Source: Vibrio sp. D404a
GTDB lineage: Bacteria > Pseudomonadota > Gammaproteobacteria > Enterobacterales > Vibrionaceae
Reading direction: 5' to 3'
Assembly (NCBI RefSeq): GCF_030248535.1
Contig: NZ_JAHGAJ010000025.1
Location: 172,025 to 236,024, forward strand
DNA length: 64,000 bases
Shown: positions 54,208 to 63,163 of the stretch, in pieces
How positions within the stretch are numbered: position 1 is the first letter of the stretch
Layout: each line of letters opens with the position of its first letter
Translations under genes and position numbers: made by a program
Notes under the pieces: generated by a model
What the model saw: the letters and a program-made list of their open reading frames with translations, nothing else
Told to the model about the DNA's origin: nothing
The model's database searches: none

Positions 54208-54666
54208 TAAAAAATAAATTTGATTGGCTTTCGAGATTGATTTCAAAAGCACGGGAATGGTAATCCTTTCATCGGCATATGAAAAGGACAGCTCGCAAAC
54301 TTTACGCAATTAGCGAACACTTTGCTGATTATTTACCCGCTTTCGATACATAAGTGCGCTTTGCTGAAAAATACCATGTAGAGTTAAAGCACGCAGAGCA
54401 TGGTTAATAAAGGCTGTGTTCACGGGCTGCAAAGACTTTGCTTACAGGCAACAAAAGACTAGGATTGTGGGAACAAAGACAAAGGTTAAAAGAGTGTATT
54501 CAACGGCGTCCCTTGTGAATGTGAGTGAACGTAAGAATACAATCAAGACATTGATTTTATGTCATTTATAGAAATATGACAGCTTAATGATCTTTCTGAC
54601 AAAAAATTGATATTGGTGGTGTTAAGGTGAGCTAGCATTCGACTTTTTCAACGTTAAGCCATCACA
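54208..54666. other. ribB promoter region and upstream of PAP2 gene
   Basis: 459 bp between the riboswitch and the PAP2 gene, AT-rich, with promoters in both directions. No gene or repeat recognised. Confidence 0.5.
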
Positions 54667-55422
54667 ATGAACGTCTTATTCTCTAATAAATCCAAAGGTT
54701 TATTGCTCCTTGCTCTCAGCCTGTATTCCTTGTTGCCATTTTCTCTATTTGGCTCCGACTTTAATTTCGCTAGTGACGTTGATAGCTTGGTCGGCGCGTT
54801 GATCTCTTACGTGACTTATTCTGCGGGCAGTCAGGGATTCATCATCACACTGTTAGTGCTCGGTTTCATGCTGCTTAGCCTGCGTTTACCCGCTGCTAAG
54901 TTAGTGAGTGTTGGTGTTCAAGTCTTGATTCTGCTTGGTTTAAGCTTTGCTGCTAAGACTTACCTTAAACACGTCACAGAGAGCCCAAGGCCATATGCGG
55001 TTTACTTGGCAGAACAACAAGTGGTTGAGTTGCCGGAAGCCTTTTACGAGTTACCCTTACTCGCCAAAAACGACGCTATTGTTCAGGTGTCTAGTCAGGT
55101 CAGCGATTGGCGAACCCTTCACTGGCTGGGCGAGACAGATTACTCATTCCCATCGGGGCATATGATTTTTGTCGGTATTTGTGTCGCGTTCTTTGGTGGC
55201 CTGTTTTGGCAGGCACGCAAGTTTGTATGGGTAGGGGCGTTGTTAGTCTGGGCTGGTGCGGTGGCATATAGCCGAGTTTGGTTGGGAATGCATCGTCCCA
55301 TCGATTTAGCCGCGTCGGTAGCATTTGCGGCATTGTTGTATGCCATAGTGCCTGTGATACCGACCTATAAGATAGAGCCTTATCTACCCAGCTGGTTTAA
55401 GTCACTTAGGGCATTTGGTTAG
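54667..55422 (+). CDS. pgpB: PAP2-family lipid phosphatase (PgpB-like)
   Basis: 251 residues with about six membrane segments. Phosphatase motifs in order: KHVTESPRP (K-x6-RP), FPSGHM (PSGH) and SRVWLGMHRPID (SR-x5-H-x3-D). These dephosphorylate phosphatidylglycerophosphate or undecaprenyl pyrophosphate at the periplasmic face. The symbol is a family assignment. Monocistronic. Confidence 0.9.
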   Translation: MNVLFSNKSKGLLLLALSLYSLLPFSLFGSDFNFASDVDSLVGALISYVTYSAGSQGFIITLLVLGFMLLSLRLPAAKLVSVGVQVLILLGLSFAAKTYLKHVTESPRPYAVYLAEQQVVELPEAFYELPLLAKNDAIVQVSSQVSDWRTLHWLGETDYSFPSGHMIFVGICVAFFGGLFWQARKFVWVGALLVWAGAVAYSRVWLGMHRPIDLAASVAFAALLYAIVPVIPTYKIEPYLPSWFKSLRAFG

Positions 55423-55465
55423 CTGAAAGCGGTGAGAGTTCAGTGATGACGTCAGCTGTGATTCA

Positions 55466-55825
55466 TCACTGATTCAATCCCAGTTCAGCCTGCTTTTTCT
55501 TCGTTAATCCAAGAGAAACGATCTTATGAGATTGGACGAGGTAGTACTTAAGCTCCTCAACGTCGAGCTGAGTATCGGTACATTGAATCCATTTCATCCC
55601 GCGGGAGGCAAAGTAGGGCGCAGGTCGATAACCTGGAGCGTCTTTTAAGAAGTCATAATTTTGGTTGGAAGCTTTAAAAATACAAGCAGGCTCATCATCA
55701 GGGCCCCATCCACCAATCGCAAATACCTTTCCACCCACTTTCCACACATGAGAGTTGTTCCACTGCATCACATACGTGGTCGCGGGCAACGCCTTGCAGA
55801 ATTCATTAAATTGTTCGTAATCCAT
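55466..55825 (-). CDS. MmcQ/YjbR family protein
   Basis: 119 residues of the YjbR double-wing fold: MDYEQFNEFCKALPATTYVM, WKVGGKVFAIGGW, and GLTKKKQAELGLNQ at the end. Relatives have a CyaY-like fold and are thought to bind DNA; function unknown. Monocistronic, facing the PAP2 gene. Confidence 0.9.
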   Translation of the reverse strand: MDYEQFNEFCKALPATTYVMQWNNSHVWKVGGKVFAIGGWGPDDEPACIFKASNQNYDFLKDAPGYRPAPYFASRGMKWIQCTDTQLDVEELKYYLVQSHKIVSLGLTKKKQAELGLNQ

Positions 55826-55887
55826 TGAGTCATCCCTTCCTAAGTACCGCTTTTATTATTGTCAGCGACGCTTTGCCGTTCGACAAG

Positions 55888-56613
55888 TTAACCCGCTAAC
55901 CCTTGCCATATTGCTGTGACACCACTAATTGAGCACAGCAAAAGTGCCCCGATACGAATTTGTTCTTTAGGCAGAGTTTGCGTGGTCATCAATGCCAGTT
56001 TATAGCCAAGCCAAGCCGCAGGAAGCAGTGGCAAGGTAATAACTAAATGATGCAAGGTAAAGAAGCCAATCGGGATCTGCACAATCAATGAAATGATAGA
56101 GCTGAACACAAAAAATGCTGACAAGTTACCACGCAGTTGGTTGGCATCTTGATGTTGCAGTAGTAGCGCCATTGGCGGACCACCAATGCCTGAACTGGTG
56201 CCAAAGAATCCAGAGAAAAAGCCTGCGATACCCATTTTGGTCGGTGTCGGTTCCAATCGGAAAGGCAGCAAGCTCACTATCACCGCAAACACCACCAATA
56301 AACCCAGCCACAATGACAACACGCTGGTGGATACCATCACCAGCAGCGCCCCACCTGCCAATGAGCCCGGGATACGACCCAGTAGTGCAACCTTTAGACC
56401 GCCAATTGAGATATTACTGCGGTGCTTCATGGCATTGAAGATAGAGATAAACAGACCGACTAAACAGATCGGGGCAGGGACGTAATCCGGTGAAACCAGA
56501 AACAGCAATGGAGCAGCAACAATGGCTAAGCCAAAACCAATCGCGGTTTGAACAAAAGAGCCAGCAAAAATGAGCGCCATTGCGATAATGACGGTCTGAT
56601 CGAACAGTTCCAT
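55888..56613 (-). CDS. TauE/SafE-family (DUF81) permease
   Basis: 241 residues, about seven to eight membrane helices in two repeats. Repeat motif FAGSFVQTAIGFGLAIVAAP and GFFSGFFGTSSGIGGPPMAL. These proteins export sulfite or organosulfonates; substrate here unknown. No ribosome binding site stronger than GGAAC-type is seen before the ATG. Confidence 0.88.
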   Translation of the reverse strand: MELFDQTVIIAMALIFAGSFVQTAIGFGLAIVAAPLLFLVSPDYVPAPICLVGLFISIFNAMKHRSNISIGGLKVALLGRIPGSLAGGALLVMVSTSVLSLWLGLLVVFAVIVSLLPFRLEPTPTKMGIAGFFSGFFGTSSGIGGPPMALLLQHQDANQLRGNLSAFFVFSSIISLIVQIPIGFFTLHHLVITLPLLPAAWLGYKLALMTTQTLPKEQIRIGALLLCSISGVTAIWQGLAG

Positions 56614-56730
56614 GTGGTATCAATCTGTGAATTGGGAGAGAAGACAAATACTATAAATTAAAATGGCGTTGTCTGTCCCATATGTCGGCAAAATTTCTGT
56701 AAAAAGAGTAGCTTGTCGAGACGAATAGAA

Positions 56731-56759
56731 AAACGGCTACTCATACAGAGCAGCCGTTT
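56731..56759 (-). terminator. terminator of the MFS gene
   Basis: AAACGGCT / AGCCGTTT stem with near-complementary interior; T-run on the minus strand. Confidence 0.75.
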
Positions 56760-56766
56760 GTTTTCA

Positions 56767-57987
56767 TTAAGCCATTGCCATCTTAAGACGCTCAATTGGC
56801 TTATCATTAATTGGTAAATGGATAAGTGCAGCAGCAAAAGCCAGCACGACTGTCGACCACCAAATTGGTTCGTAAGATCCGTAGTAATCGTAAATTCGAC
56901 CTCCGACCCAAGCCCCTAAGAAGCTACCTACTTGGTGAGTAAAGAACACCAAGCCATACAGAGTAGATAGGTAACGCGCACCGAAGATCTGACGAACTAA
57001 GCCTGATGTCAGTGGTACTGTGCCTAACCAGCAAAAGCCAATCGCCGCACCGAAAATAGCCGCTGTCGATTCGGTTACTGGTAGCGTTACAAATGCGCCA
57101 ATCACTGCTGTTCTAACCAAGTACAGTGCAGACATCACATGACGTTTGCTGAACTTGTCGCCCATCACACCCCAAAAGTAGGAGCCGAAGATATTGAAGA
57201 TACCAACATAAGCCAATGCCATTGCGGCACTGCTCGCTGGTAGGTTCTTGTCAGCCAAGTAACTTGGTAAGTGAGTGGCAATAAACATTACGTGGAACCC
57301 ACACACAAAGAAGCCAGCATGGATAAGCCAGTACCCTTTATGTGCAAAGGCTTCAGACAACGCTTGTTTTAGAGTTTGTGAGTCCTCTGCGCTGGCTGTT
57401 CGTGCTTCATCAGTACTCTTTGGTTTAGGCGTACGCATAAACAGTGCAAACGAAATCATTAAGCAGCACAGTAGTGCGAACACTTGCATCGCAGACTGCC
57501 AATCAAATTCATTGAGCATGTATTGTGCGCCCGGGATCACAGCGAACATACCAAACGAGCCCGCCGCCGTGGTTAAACCAAAGGCTTTTGCTGCGTGTTC
57601 CGCTGGGACGACTTTTGCAACTGCGCCAAGTACGATTACGTAACTTGTGGCACTCAAACCTAAACCGATTAACGCGCCAAGTGAAACATACAGCATGCTC
57701 GATTCGGTAGAGATGGAAGTAAGAAGTAGACCCAATCCATAAGCGCATGCGCCCGCAATGATGATGCGTCTAGCACCCCATTTGTCTGCCGCTATACCAA
57801 CAAACGGCTGAAACACACCGAAGAGCAAGTTCTGTAATGCAATAGCAAAGCTGAAAAACTCACGGCCGGTGCCGAAGTGTTCGGAAATTGGCATCATGAA
57901 AATGCCGAATGATTGTCTGATCCCTAGACTGATGATCAAAGTGCCGATCCCAAGCCATACCAGTAAAGGAAAACGGAAAATACTCAT
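56767..57987 (-). CDS. MFS transporter
   Basis: 406 residues, 12 membrane segments. N-terminal SFGIFMMPISEHFGTGREFF and the inter-helix motif GIAADKWGARRIIIAG (MFS motif A) are clear. The pattern fits the oxalate/monocarboxylate (OFA-like) MFS group. It starts 15 bp after the His-rich small protein, so the two form an operon. Substrate unknown. Confidence 0.9.
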   Translation of the reverse strand: MSIFRFPLLVWLGIGTLIISLGIRQSFGIFMMPISEHFGTGREFFSFAIALQNLLFGVFQPFVGIAADKWGARRIIIAGACAYGLGLLLTSISTESSMLYVSLGALIGLGLSATSYVIVLGAVAKVVPAEHAAKAFGLTTAAGSFGMFAVIPGAQYMLNEFDWQSAMQVFALLCCLMISFALFMRTPKPKSTDEARTASAEDSQTLKQALSEAFAHKGYWLIHAGFFVCGFHVMFIATHLPSYLADKNLPASSAAMALAYVGIFNIFGSYFWGVMGDKFSKRHVMSALYLVRTAVIGAFVTLPVTESTAAIFGAAIGFCWLGTVPLTSGLVRQIFGARYLSTLYGLVFFTHQVGSFLGAWVGGRIYDYYGSYEPIWWSTVVLAFAAALIHLPINDKPIERLKMAMA

Positions 57988-58002
57988 TCTAATACTCTTA
58001 AA

Positions 58003-58224
58003 TTAATGATGATGTGAGTGATGTGCAGACATGTCATGTTCACCCATGTCGTGATGATGTTCGTGCCCAGAATGGTCATGTGCAGACTGTTGGTGGCATC
58101 CACTACTTACGGCATGTTGCGCCAAAAGATCGATCAGTGGTTGGCTATGGTGAACCACCACTAAACTGATGACCAAAAACAGAGTCATTCTGGTTAATTG
58201 GGCAAAAAGAGATTGTGAAAACAT
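58003..58224 (-). CDS. small membrane protein with His-rich tail
   Basis: About 73 residues: an N-terminal hydrophobic helix (MTLFLVISLVVVHHSQPLID) and a C-terminal stretch with HDHSGHEHHHDMGEHDMSAH, where about half of the residues are His, Met, Asp or Glu, as in metal-binding tails. ATG 58224 is the first plausible start; a TTG at 58245 would add seven residues; neither has a strong site. Sits 15 bp upstream of an MFS gene in the same direction. Family not recognised. Confidence 0.6.
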   Translation of the reverse strand: MFSQSLFAQLTRMTLFLVISLVVVHHSQPLIDLLAQHAVSSGCHQQSAHDHSGHEHHHDMGEHDMSAHHSHHH

Positions 58225-58245
58225 AAGGGTTTTACATACGCTCAA

Positions 58246-58576
58246 TGTGGTAAGAAGTCGCGCATCTTAATGAGAGTGTTGGTATGAGACAAATGACCAT
58301 TTGTGATGCAGTCTATGCGTTTCATGCATAGATTGAAGAACAAACAACGCGTGGTGTGCGCCTTGGGAGTTAGCTTTATAAACTTGTTATAATAACCCGA
58401 ACATAAAGTATTGTAATAAAAGACTATTTATATGCTTGTAAACAAAAGCATACGATTTGAGCTACATTGATCACACTCTGTAAACTCGACATATTCCTTA
58501 AAAATCGTGACCCTAGTGCCGAAATCGCTTCAGGATGAGCGAGAAAAGTTTCGGAATTTAAGGGAGAGTCATCCAA
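58246..58576. other. divergent intergenic region
   Basis: About 330 bp between the His-rich gene and the YitT gene. A TATAAT-like -10 near 58386-58395 lies in AT-rich sequence. No gene seen. Confidence 0.5.
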
Positions 58577-59197
58577 ATGGACAAAGATCATAACCTCAGA
58601 GAGAACCTACTTGCATTAACCCTAGGCAGTGCATTGGTGTCACTCGGTGTTATCTTTTTCAATCAAGTAGGGTTGCTGACTGGTGGTACTGCAGGGTTAG
58701 CTATCTTCATTACCAAAATCACAGAGCTTAGCTTCGGCCAAGTGTTCTTTGCACTTAATCTACCTTTCTATATTCTGTCGGTTACCCGTATGGGTTGGCG
58801 CTTTACCATCAATACCTTTATTGCGGTTTCTATCGTGTCGTTTGCAGTTGACCACCTTTACCACGTAATTCAGATTGCAGAGATCAATAAGGTTTATGCG
58901 GCAATGTTAGGCGGTGGTTTGATTGGTACGGGTATGTTGGTGATCTTTAGACACAAGATGAGCCTAGGCGGCTTCAACATTCTTGCTCTGTACCTACAAG
59001 AACGCTTCGGTATTCGTGCGGGTAAGGTACAAATGGGGTTAGATTGTACGATCGTAATTTTGTCGCTGTTTATTGTTGATGTTTCATTGATTCTGCTTTC
59101 GATCGTCGGGGCAGTGGTGACTAACCTAATCTTAGCGATGAATCATAAGCCGGGTCGCTATCAACCAGTCGCACCTCAAGCGGTGAACAGTAACTAG
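58577..59197 (+). CDS. YitT-family membrane protein
   Basis: 206 residues with five to six membrane helices: LTLGSALVSLGVIFFNQVGL, LTGGTAGLAIFITKITELSF (GG-TAG motif), and GGGLIGTGMLVIFRHKMSLG. YitT/DUF161 proteins are widespread inner-membrane proteins of unresolved function. Preceded by GGGAGAG. Own terminator. Confidence 0.9.
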   Translation: MDKDHNLRENLLALTLGSALVSLGVIFFNQVGLLTGGTAGLAIFITKITELSFGQVFFALNLPFYILSVTRMGWRFTINTFIAVSIVSFAVDHLYHVIQIAEINKVYAAMLGGGLIGTGMLVIFRHKMSLGGFNILALYLQERFGIRAGKVQMGLDCTIVILSLFIVDVSLILLSIVGAVVTNLILAMNHKPGRYQPVAPQAVNSN

Positions 59198-59232
59198 GTT
59201 TGCAAAAAGACATAGCAGCAACCAATAGTAGA

Positions 59233-59256
59233 AAAGCCAGCGTCAAAGCTGGCTTT
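59233..59256. terminator. terminator between YitT and sigZ
   Basis: AAAGCCAGC-GTCAAA-GCTGGCTTT followed by T residues; usable from both sides. Confidence 0.85.
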
Positions 59257-59275
59257 TTCGTCTTTGCGACTGTGA

Positions 59276-59875
59276 TTAACAGCTACCACAACTACTGTCG
59301 GGCTTTCGGTCACAATCGATCACGCTGCCGTGTTTATCAAGAGATAAATGACAGCACTCCTCAAACAGTTTCTTCAGCTCTTCACGACTTTTCTGAACTT
59401 GCGATTTAATGGTCGAATAACTTTTGTTTTGGCTCAGCGCCAACGCTTTTTGGCTTTGCCCTTTAATATCGACCGCAAGCAGAAGTGATGCGTTTTTCTC
59501 TGGTAGAGCTTGAATGAAGGGTTCAATACATTGTGCCAGTTGTTGCTTAAATTCAGTGTTCTGATCAAGCTCGGCAAACCAAAGCTCTTCCGCGTCTATA
59601 TTACTATCACGGAGGTCACGAGCACGTTTACGGTAGAAGTCGATGATCGTACGGTTCGCCAACTGAAACAGCCATGCCTTGATGCTATCTGCATCCTGCA
59701 CAGTATCGAGGTTTTGATACGTTTTGAGCAGAATCTCTTGCAGTAGGTCATCGACATCGTCGGGATGATTAACCTTAGAGTGTAGGAAAGCCTTGAGAGC
59801 CTGTTGGTATTGAGACCAAATCTGCTCAAGGTTCAGGCTCGAAGCACTAGCATTGGTCATTGACACAACACTCAT
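59276..59875 (-). CDS. sigZ: RNA polymerase sigma factor SigZ
   Basis: 199 residues, ECF sigma of SigZ type. Region 2: SKVNHPDDVDDLLQEILLKT and SIKAWLFQLANRTIIDFYRK; region 4: LPEKNASLLLAVDIKGQSQK and KSYSTIKSQVQKSREELKKL. The C terminus adds ECCHLSLD and CDRKPDSSCGSC, a Cys-rich metal- or redox-sensing tail. It starts inside the end of arsR (29-bp overlap), so the two are co-transcribed and translationally coupled. Confidence 0.9.
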   Translation of the reverse strand: MSVVSMTNASASSLNLEQIWSQYQQALKAFLHSKVNHPDDVDDLLQEILLKTYQNLDTVQDADSIKAWLFQLANRTIIDFYRKRARDLRDSNIDAEELWFAELDQNTEFKQQLAQCIEPFIQALPEKNASLLLAVDIKGQSQKALALSQNKSYSTIKSQVQKSREELKKLFEECCHLSLDKHGSVIDCDRKPDSSCGSC

Positions 59876-60140
59876 CTTTTAGGAAGTCGATCACGCCATC
59901 TAGGCATTCATACTCAGCAACGCAAAACAGAGTGCGACCTTCTCGCCTTTGGCTAATAAGACCTGCAGATGCAAGGCTAGAGATATGATGAGAAAGAGTA
60001 GAGCCCGGAATTCCCAACTCTTCTTGCAAGCCTCCAACGGCAATACCTTGATACCCAGCTTTCACAACCGTCTTGTAAATCGACAGGCGAATAGGGTGGC
60101 CCAACTCTTTTAACGCTTTGGCTACAGTTTCTAAGTTCAT
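59847..60140 (-). CDS. ArsR/SmtB-family metalloregulator
   Basis: 97 residues: KALKELGHPIRLSIYKTVVK, PGSTLSHHISSLASAGLISQ, and RREGRTLFCVAEYE. C-terminal DECCVNDQC provides Cys ligands, as in arsenite- or zinc-type sensors. It faces the permease at 60376 across a gap with three identical-format operators, one of which (60161-60176) lies 20 bp before its own start: autorepression is expected. Confidence 0.92.
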   Translation of the reverse strand: MNLETVAKALKELGHPIRLSIYKTVVKAGYQGIAVGGLQEELGIPGSTLSHHISSLASAGLISQRREGRTLFCVAEYECLDGVIDFLKDECCVNDQC

Positions 60141-60160
60141 AGCGGCTCCTCAAAATTTAA

Positions 60161-60176
60161 TTCGATAATAGTCGAA
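60161..60176. promoter_or_regulatory. ArsR-type operator 1
   Basis: TTCGATAATAGTCGAA, perfect TTCGA-N6-TCGAA dyad, 20 bp before the arsR start. Confidence 0.8.
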
Positions 60177-60248
60177 ATGTGGTGTCATTTCAATTCTCAT
60201 CGTTTGATCATCTCTAAGTTATTGATCTTTAGTGTTGAATGAATATAT

Positions 60249-60264
60249 TTCGATTTTTTTCGAA
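60249..60264. promoter_or_regulatory. ArsR-type operator 2
   Basis: TTCGATTTTTTTCGAA, perfect TTCGA-N6-TCGAA, in the middle of the arsR-permease gap. Confidence 0.8.
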
Positions 60265-60298
60265 ATATTACTTGATCATTAAATTTATATTTCTATAA

Positions 60299-60314
60299 TT
60301 CGAGAATATTCGAA
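60299..60314. promoter_or_regulatory. ArsR-type operator 3
   Basis: TTCGAGAATATTCGAA, perfect TTCGA-N6-TCGAA, 62 bp before the permease ATG. Confidence 0.8.
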
Positions 60315-60375
60315 ATGATGCAGTTTAGAGAATTCAGAAAACTTTGAACTGTCTGTGCTCAATCTGGAGTTAATT

Positions 60376-61461
60376 ATGAACAACGAAATACTCACCATGG
60401 CGAAAGAAGCCTTAGACATGTTTGCTTTCTTAGCAACCGAACTGATCATCCTTTTCTTAGCGATTAGCTACATTGTTGGCGTGCTGCAGGAATTTCTGAC
60501 ACCAGAAAAGATTCAGTCGATTCTAAGCTCACGTAAGGGTAAAGGTTATATTGTCGCGGCACTGCTTGGTGCAATCACACCATTCTGTTCTTGCTCGACC
60601 ATTCCTTTTCTCAAAGGTTTGCTAAGAGCGCGAGCGGGTTTTGGTCCTATGATGGTGTTCCTATTCGGTAGCCCACTGCTTAATCCAGTGATCATTGGCC
60701 TGTTTGTTGTGACTTTCGGTTGGAAAGTGGCGATGTTCTACTTTGTAATCGCGATGACAGTCTCTGTTGTAGCGGGTTACGTTCTTGAAAAACTGGGCTT
60801 TGAACGCTATGTAAAACCAGAGGCGTATGAATCAGCGGGTGCAACAAGTTGTGGTACAAGCTGTGGCGACTCAGCACCGAAAGCTCAGAATAAAGAGTCA
60901 TCTTGTGCAACATCTTCATGTGGAGAGCCTGCACCGGTAATGGCAAAAGAAACATCATGCTGTGGTACGAAAGAAGAACCAAAAGTGGAAGTCTCTTGTT
61001 GTTCAACAAGTGGTGCAGCGACAGCTGAAGTTGTCGAGAAGAAAGAACCAAGCCGTTGGATGCGTATTTGGCTATCGACTTGGAAAGACTTTAAACAAGT
61101 GTTCCCTTACCTAATGATGGGTATTGCCATTGGTTCATTCATCTACGGCTTTATCCCAACAGACTTGATTGCTGAGTATGCAGGTGAAGGCAAGTGGTAC
61201 GCGATTCCTATCGCAGCGGTTATTGGTATCCCACTATACATCCGTGCGGAAGCCGTAATTCCTTTGAGTGCAGCTCTCGTACAGAAAGGTATGGCACTTG
61301 GTTCAGTAATGGCGTTGATTATTGGTAGTGCGGGTGCAAGTTTGACCGAAGTGATTTTGCTTAAATCTATCTTCAAGAATCAAATGATTGCCGCGTTCCT
61401 ATTCGTAATCCTAAGCATGGCGATTGGTGCAGGTTACCTATACACATTTATGTTTGGTTAA
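60376..61461 (+). CDS. DUF318 permease, SO_0444-like Cu/Zn efflux type
   Basis: 361 residues. Two membrane domains of the UPF0718 (YraQ/ArsP) family: ~10-145 with LGAITPFCSCSTIPFLKGLL, and ~235-360. The linker (~150-230) is cytoplasmic or periplasmic and Cys-rich, with CGTSCGDS, CATSSCGEP, CCGTKEEP and CCSTSG, i.e. repeated metal-binding pairs. Start at ATG 60376 after GGAG. Regulated by the ArsR protein through three operators. The match to the SO_0444 Cu/Zn efflux family is from memory; arsenic transport is an alternative. Confidence 0.85.
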   Translation: MNNEILTMAKEALDMFAFLATELIILFLAISYIVGVLQEFLTPEKIQSILSSRKGKGYIVAALLGAITPFCSCSTIPFLKGLLRARAGFGPMMVFLFGSPLLNPVIIGLFVVTFGWKVAMFYFVIAMTVSVVAGYVLEKLGFERYVKPEAYESAGATSCGTSCGDSAPKAQNKESSCATSSCGEPAPVMAKETSCCGTKEEPKVEVSCCSTSGAATAEVVEKKEPSRWMRIWLSTWKDFKQVFPYLMMGIAIGSFIYGFIPTDLIAEYAGEGKWYAIPIAAVIGIPLYIRAEAVIPLSAALVQKGMALGSVMALIIGSAGASLTEVILLKSIFKNQMIAAFLFVILSMAIGAGYLYTFMFG

Positions 61462-61901
61462 TCTTGCTGGGTTAAGTTGAAACAACCCGAATCTAGATAG
61501 CAAAAGAGCTCACTCAGTTGAGCTCTTTTCTATTTTTAAGCCTTGTAATTTTCTGCAGCCAAATAAAAGGAAATAAGGTGCTTTGTGGAAGCATTACGAT
61601 AAGGCGATGGAACCAATAATGAAGTGCACATTTTATGTACAAATCGCTTTGTTCGGTTCTTGCGTTTTGGGTGCTAGGGAACTGGCGTCAAGAAATATCA
61701 ATCTGACTGTAACAATACTCAACCTTATTTTGTCTAGTATCAAACAGCAGGCCTATTTTGCTCTATCACTAAGAGCTAATGCCTACACTTTATATAACAG
61801 CACGTACTCTTGAAGCAGGCTGAACGGAACTTCGGATTAATAAGCCTATGGCTTCGATGTTTGGTGCTGAATCATTCGGGATTAGGTTAATAGGAGGACG
61901 T
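61462..61901 (+). other. intergenic region after the permease
   Basis: 440 bp. Holds a strong terminator at 61502 and otherwise nothing convincing; short open frames (for example 61583-61813) have no ribosome binding site or coding character. Confidence 0.5.
61502..61529 (+). terminator. terminator of the metal permease gene
   Basis: AAAAGAGCTCA with its complement around CTCAGT; T-rich downstream. Confidence 0.85.
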
Positions 61902-62204
61902 ATGTTCGCGATACACAGGGAGTATGAGTTACAGAATCAACAACATTTTCATGCGCACGTTCAGGTAAAGCCAACAGGAAATCTAGAATTTGATATTTTA
62001 GAGTCTCATGAACACCACGATACTGACTTTAGTCATTTGTCGTTTGAGTCTGAGCAAGGACACATAAAAGTGGTTGGGCGAGACGAATCTGGGCAACATA
62101 AGGACTGGTCGCTTTTACTGGCGGAGGACGATGCAAAAGAGCTCAATCATTTGGTCGTGCTGGTGTCAGAGCAGTATGAAACACTTATGCGAGATTTGAT
62201 GTGA
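61902..62204 (+). CDS. hypothetical protein with repeated His
   Basis: 100 residues, soluble, with HFHAHVQVKP and ILESHEHHDTDFSH. No signal peptide and no known family recognised. ATG 61902 is chosen because TAGGAGGACGT immediately precedes it; the reading from 61848 lacks a site. Strong terminator downstream. Confidence 0.75.
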   Translation: MFAIHREYELQNQQHFHAHVQVKPTGNLEFDILESHEHHDTDFSHLSFESEQGHIKVVGRDESGQHKDWSLLLAEDDAKELNHLVVLVSEQYETLMRDLM

Positions 62205-62258
62205 GAGCTCGAACCTAGATTAAATGGAACGAGCACATGACCAGCGACAACAAAATCA

Positions 62259-62298
62259 AAAGTCCGGTAACTTTGAGTGATTCAAGTTACCGGGCTTT
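62259..62298. terminator. bidirectional terminator
   Basis: AAAGTCCGGTAACTT with a 15-bp complement (one GU pair); between the convergent hypothetical gene and trmY. Confidence 0.85.
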
Positions 62299-62322
62299 AC
62301 TATATAGCGCGCAATTCCAAGA

Positions 62323-62922
62323 CTAGAATCCGCGGATGTCTAGCTCGTTATTGATTAACACTACGCATTGTGAAGCAAACAGCATGTTAGGCCCTAGGCT
62401 GATTTTCTCAGTCCCTAAGCGTTTTAGGCTGTTATAGCTTTTCTTTGGCATTGGAATGTGATCGGTCAGCAAGAAACATGGATTGTCAGCAATCTCAGCA
62501 TCACGAATAAAGTCACCTTTCTTATCCATCATGTAAAGCTGGTGGTCTTCAGAAAGCTCCTTAACCAACTTCTCGAAACTGATAGTTCGAACGGTAATGC
62601 CAGGTTCAACTTGTCTTGTCTCTTCTTTACCCATGCCTTGCGATGCATCGACAGCACGTACAACAGCGGCTAAAAGTGCACTCTCATGGAAACCACCAAT
62701 ATTGGTGATCGCGTTTGAATCAACAGTAATGGTACGAGAAAAGTCCTTGGTACTCTCTAATACAAGATGAACAGTCACGTCTTCGCGGTGAGATTGGGCT
62801 ACGAAGATGGTGTTCATTAACGTGTGTGCCAAAATCTCGGTATGAGCTTCTTGACCGACGCCTTCTAAAATGAGTTTGCTTTCGGTTGGTGCCGCACGAG
62901 CACGTAGTACGAATGAACGCAT
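62323..62922 (-). CDS. trmY: tRNA pseudouridine-N1 methyltransferase TrmY (DUF358)
   Basis: 199 residues. TrmY family: MRSFVLRARAAPTESKLILE, VTVHLVLESTKDFSRTITVD, FLLTDHIPMPKKSYNSL, and the SPOUT C terminus EKISLGPNMLFASQCVVLIN. In archaea TrmY methylates pseudouridine 54 of tRNA; bacterial members are scattered in gammaproteobacteria. The Vibrio RNA target is not known to me. Monocistronic. Confidence 0.93.
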   Translation of the reverse strand: MRSFVLRARAAPTESKLILEGVGQEAHTEILAHTLMNTIFVAQSHREDVTVHLVLESTKDFSRTITVDSNAITNIGGFHESALLAAVVRAVDASQGMGKEETRQVEPGITVRTISFEKLVKELSEDHQLYMMDKKGDFIRDAEIADNPCFLLTDHIPMPKKSYNSLKRLGTEKISLGPNMLFASQCVVLINNELDIRGF

Positions 62923-63163
62923 GAAATGTACCTTAATAGTTATACGGAGCTGCAGGAGGTTAGAGCCCGTATCAATGATTACTAACTTATCGCGGTATGT
63001 AACTCCTTTCTCTTATTGAAGTCAAATAACCTGTCGTGTTTTAAGCGCCTTTCTTCTTTTTATACGTAGTAAATAGATGGTTAACACATTTAAACATCTC
63101 AGCGGTTGAGAACAGCTAAAGAGATATAGAGAATAACCGTCATCTGATATCAAGGAGTTATCA

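Noticed and set aside
61583..61813. 76-residue open frame after the metal permease
   Set aside because: Starts with a rare codon, no ribosome binding site, no recognisable fold; lies in an AT-rich spacer.
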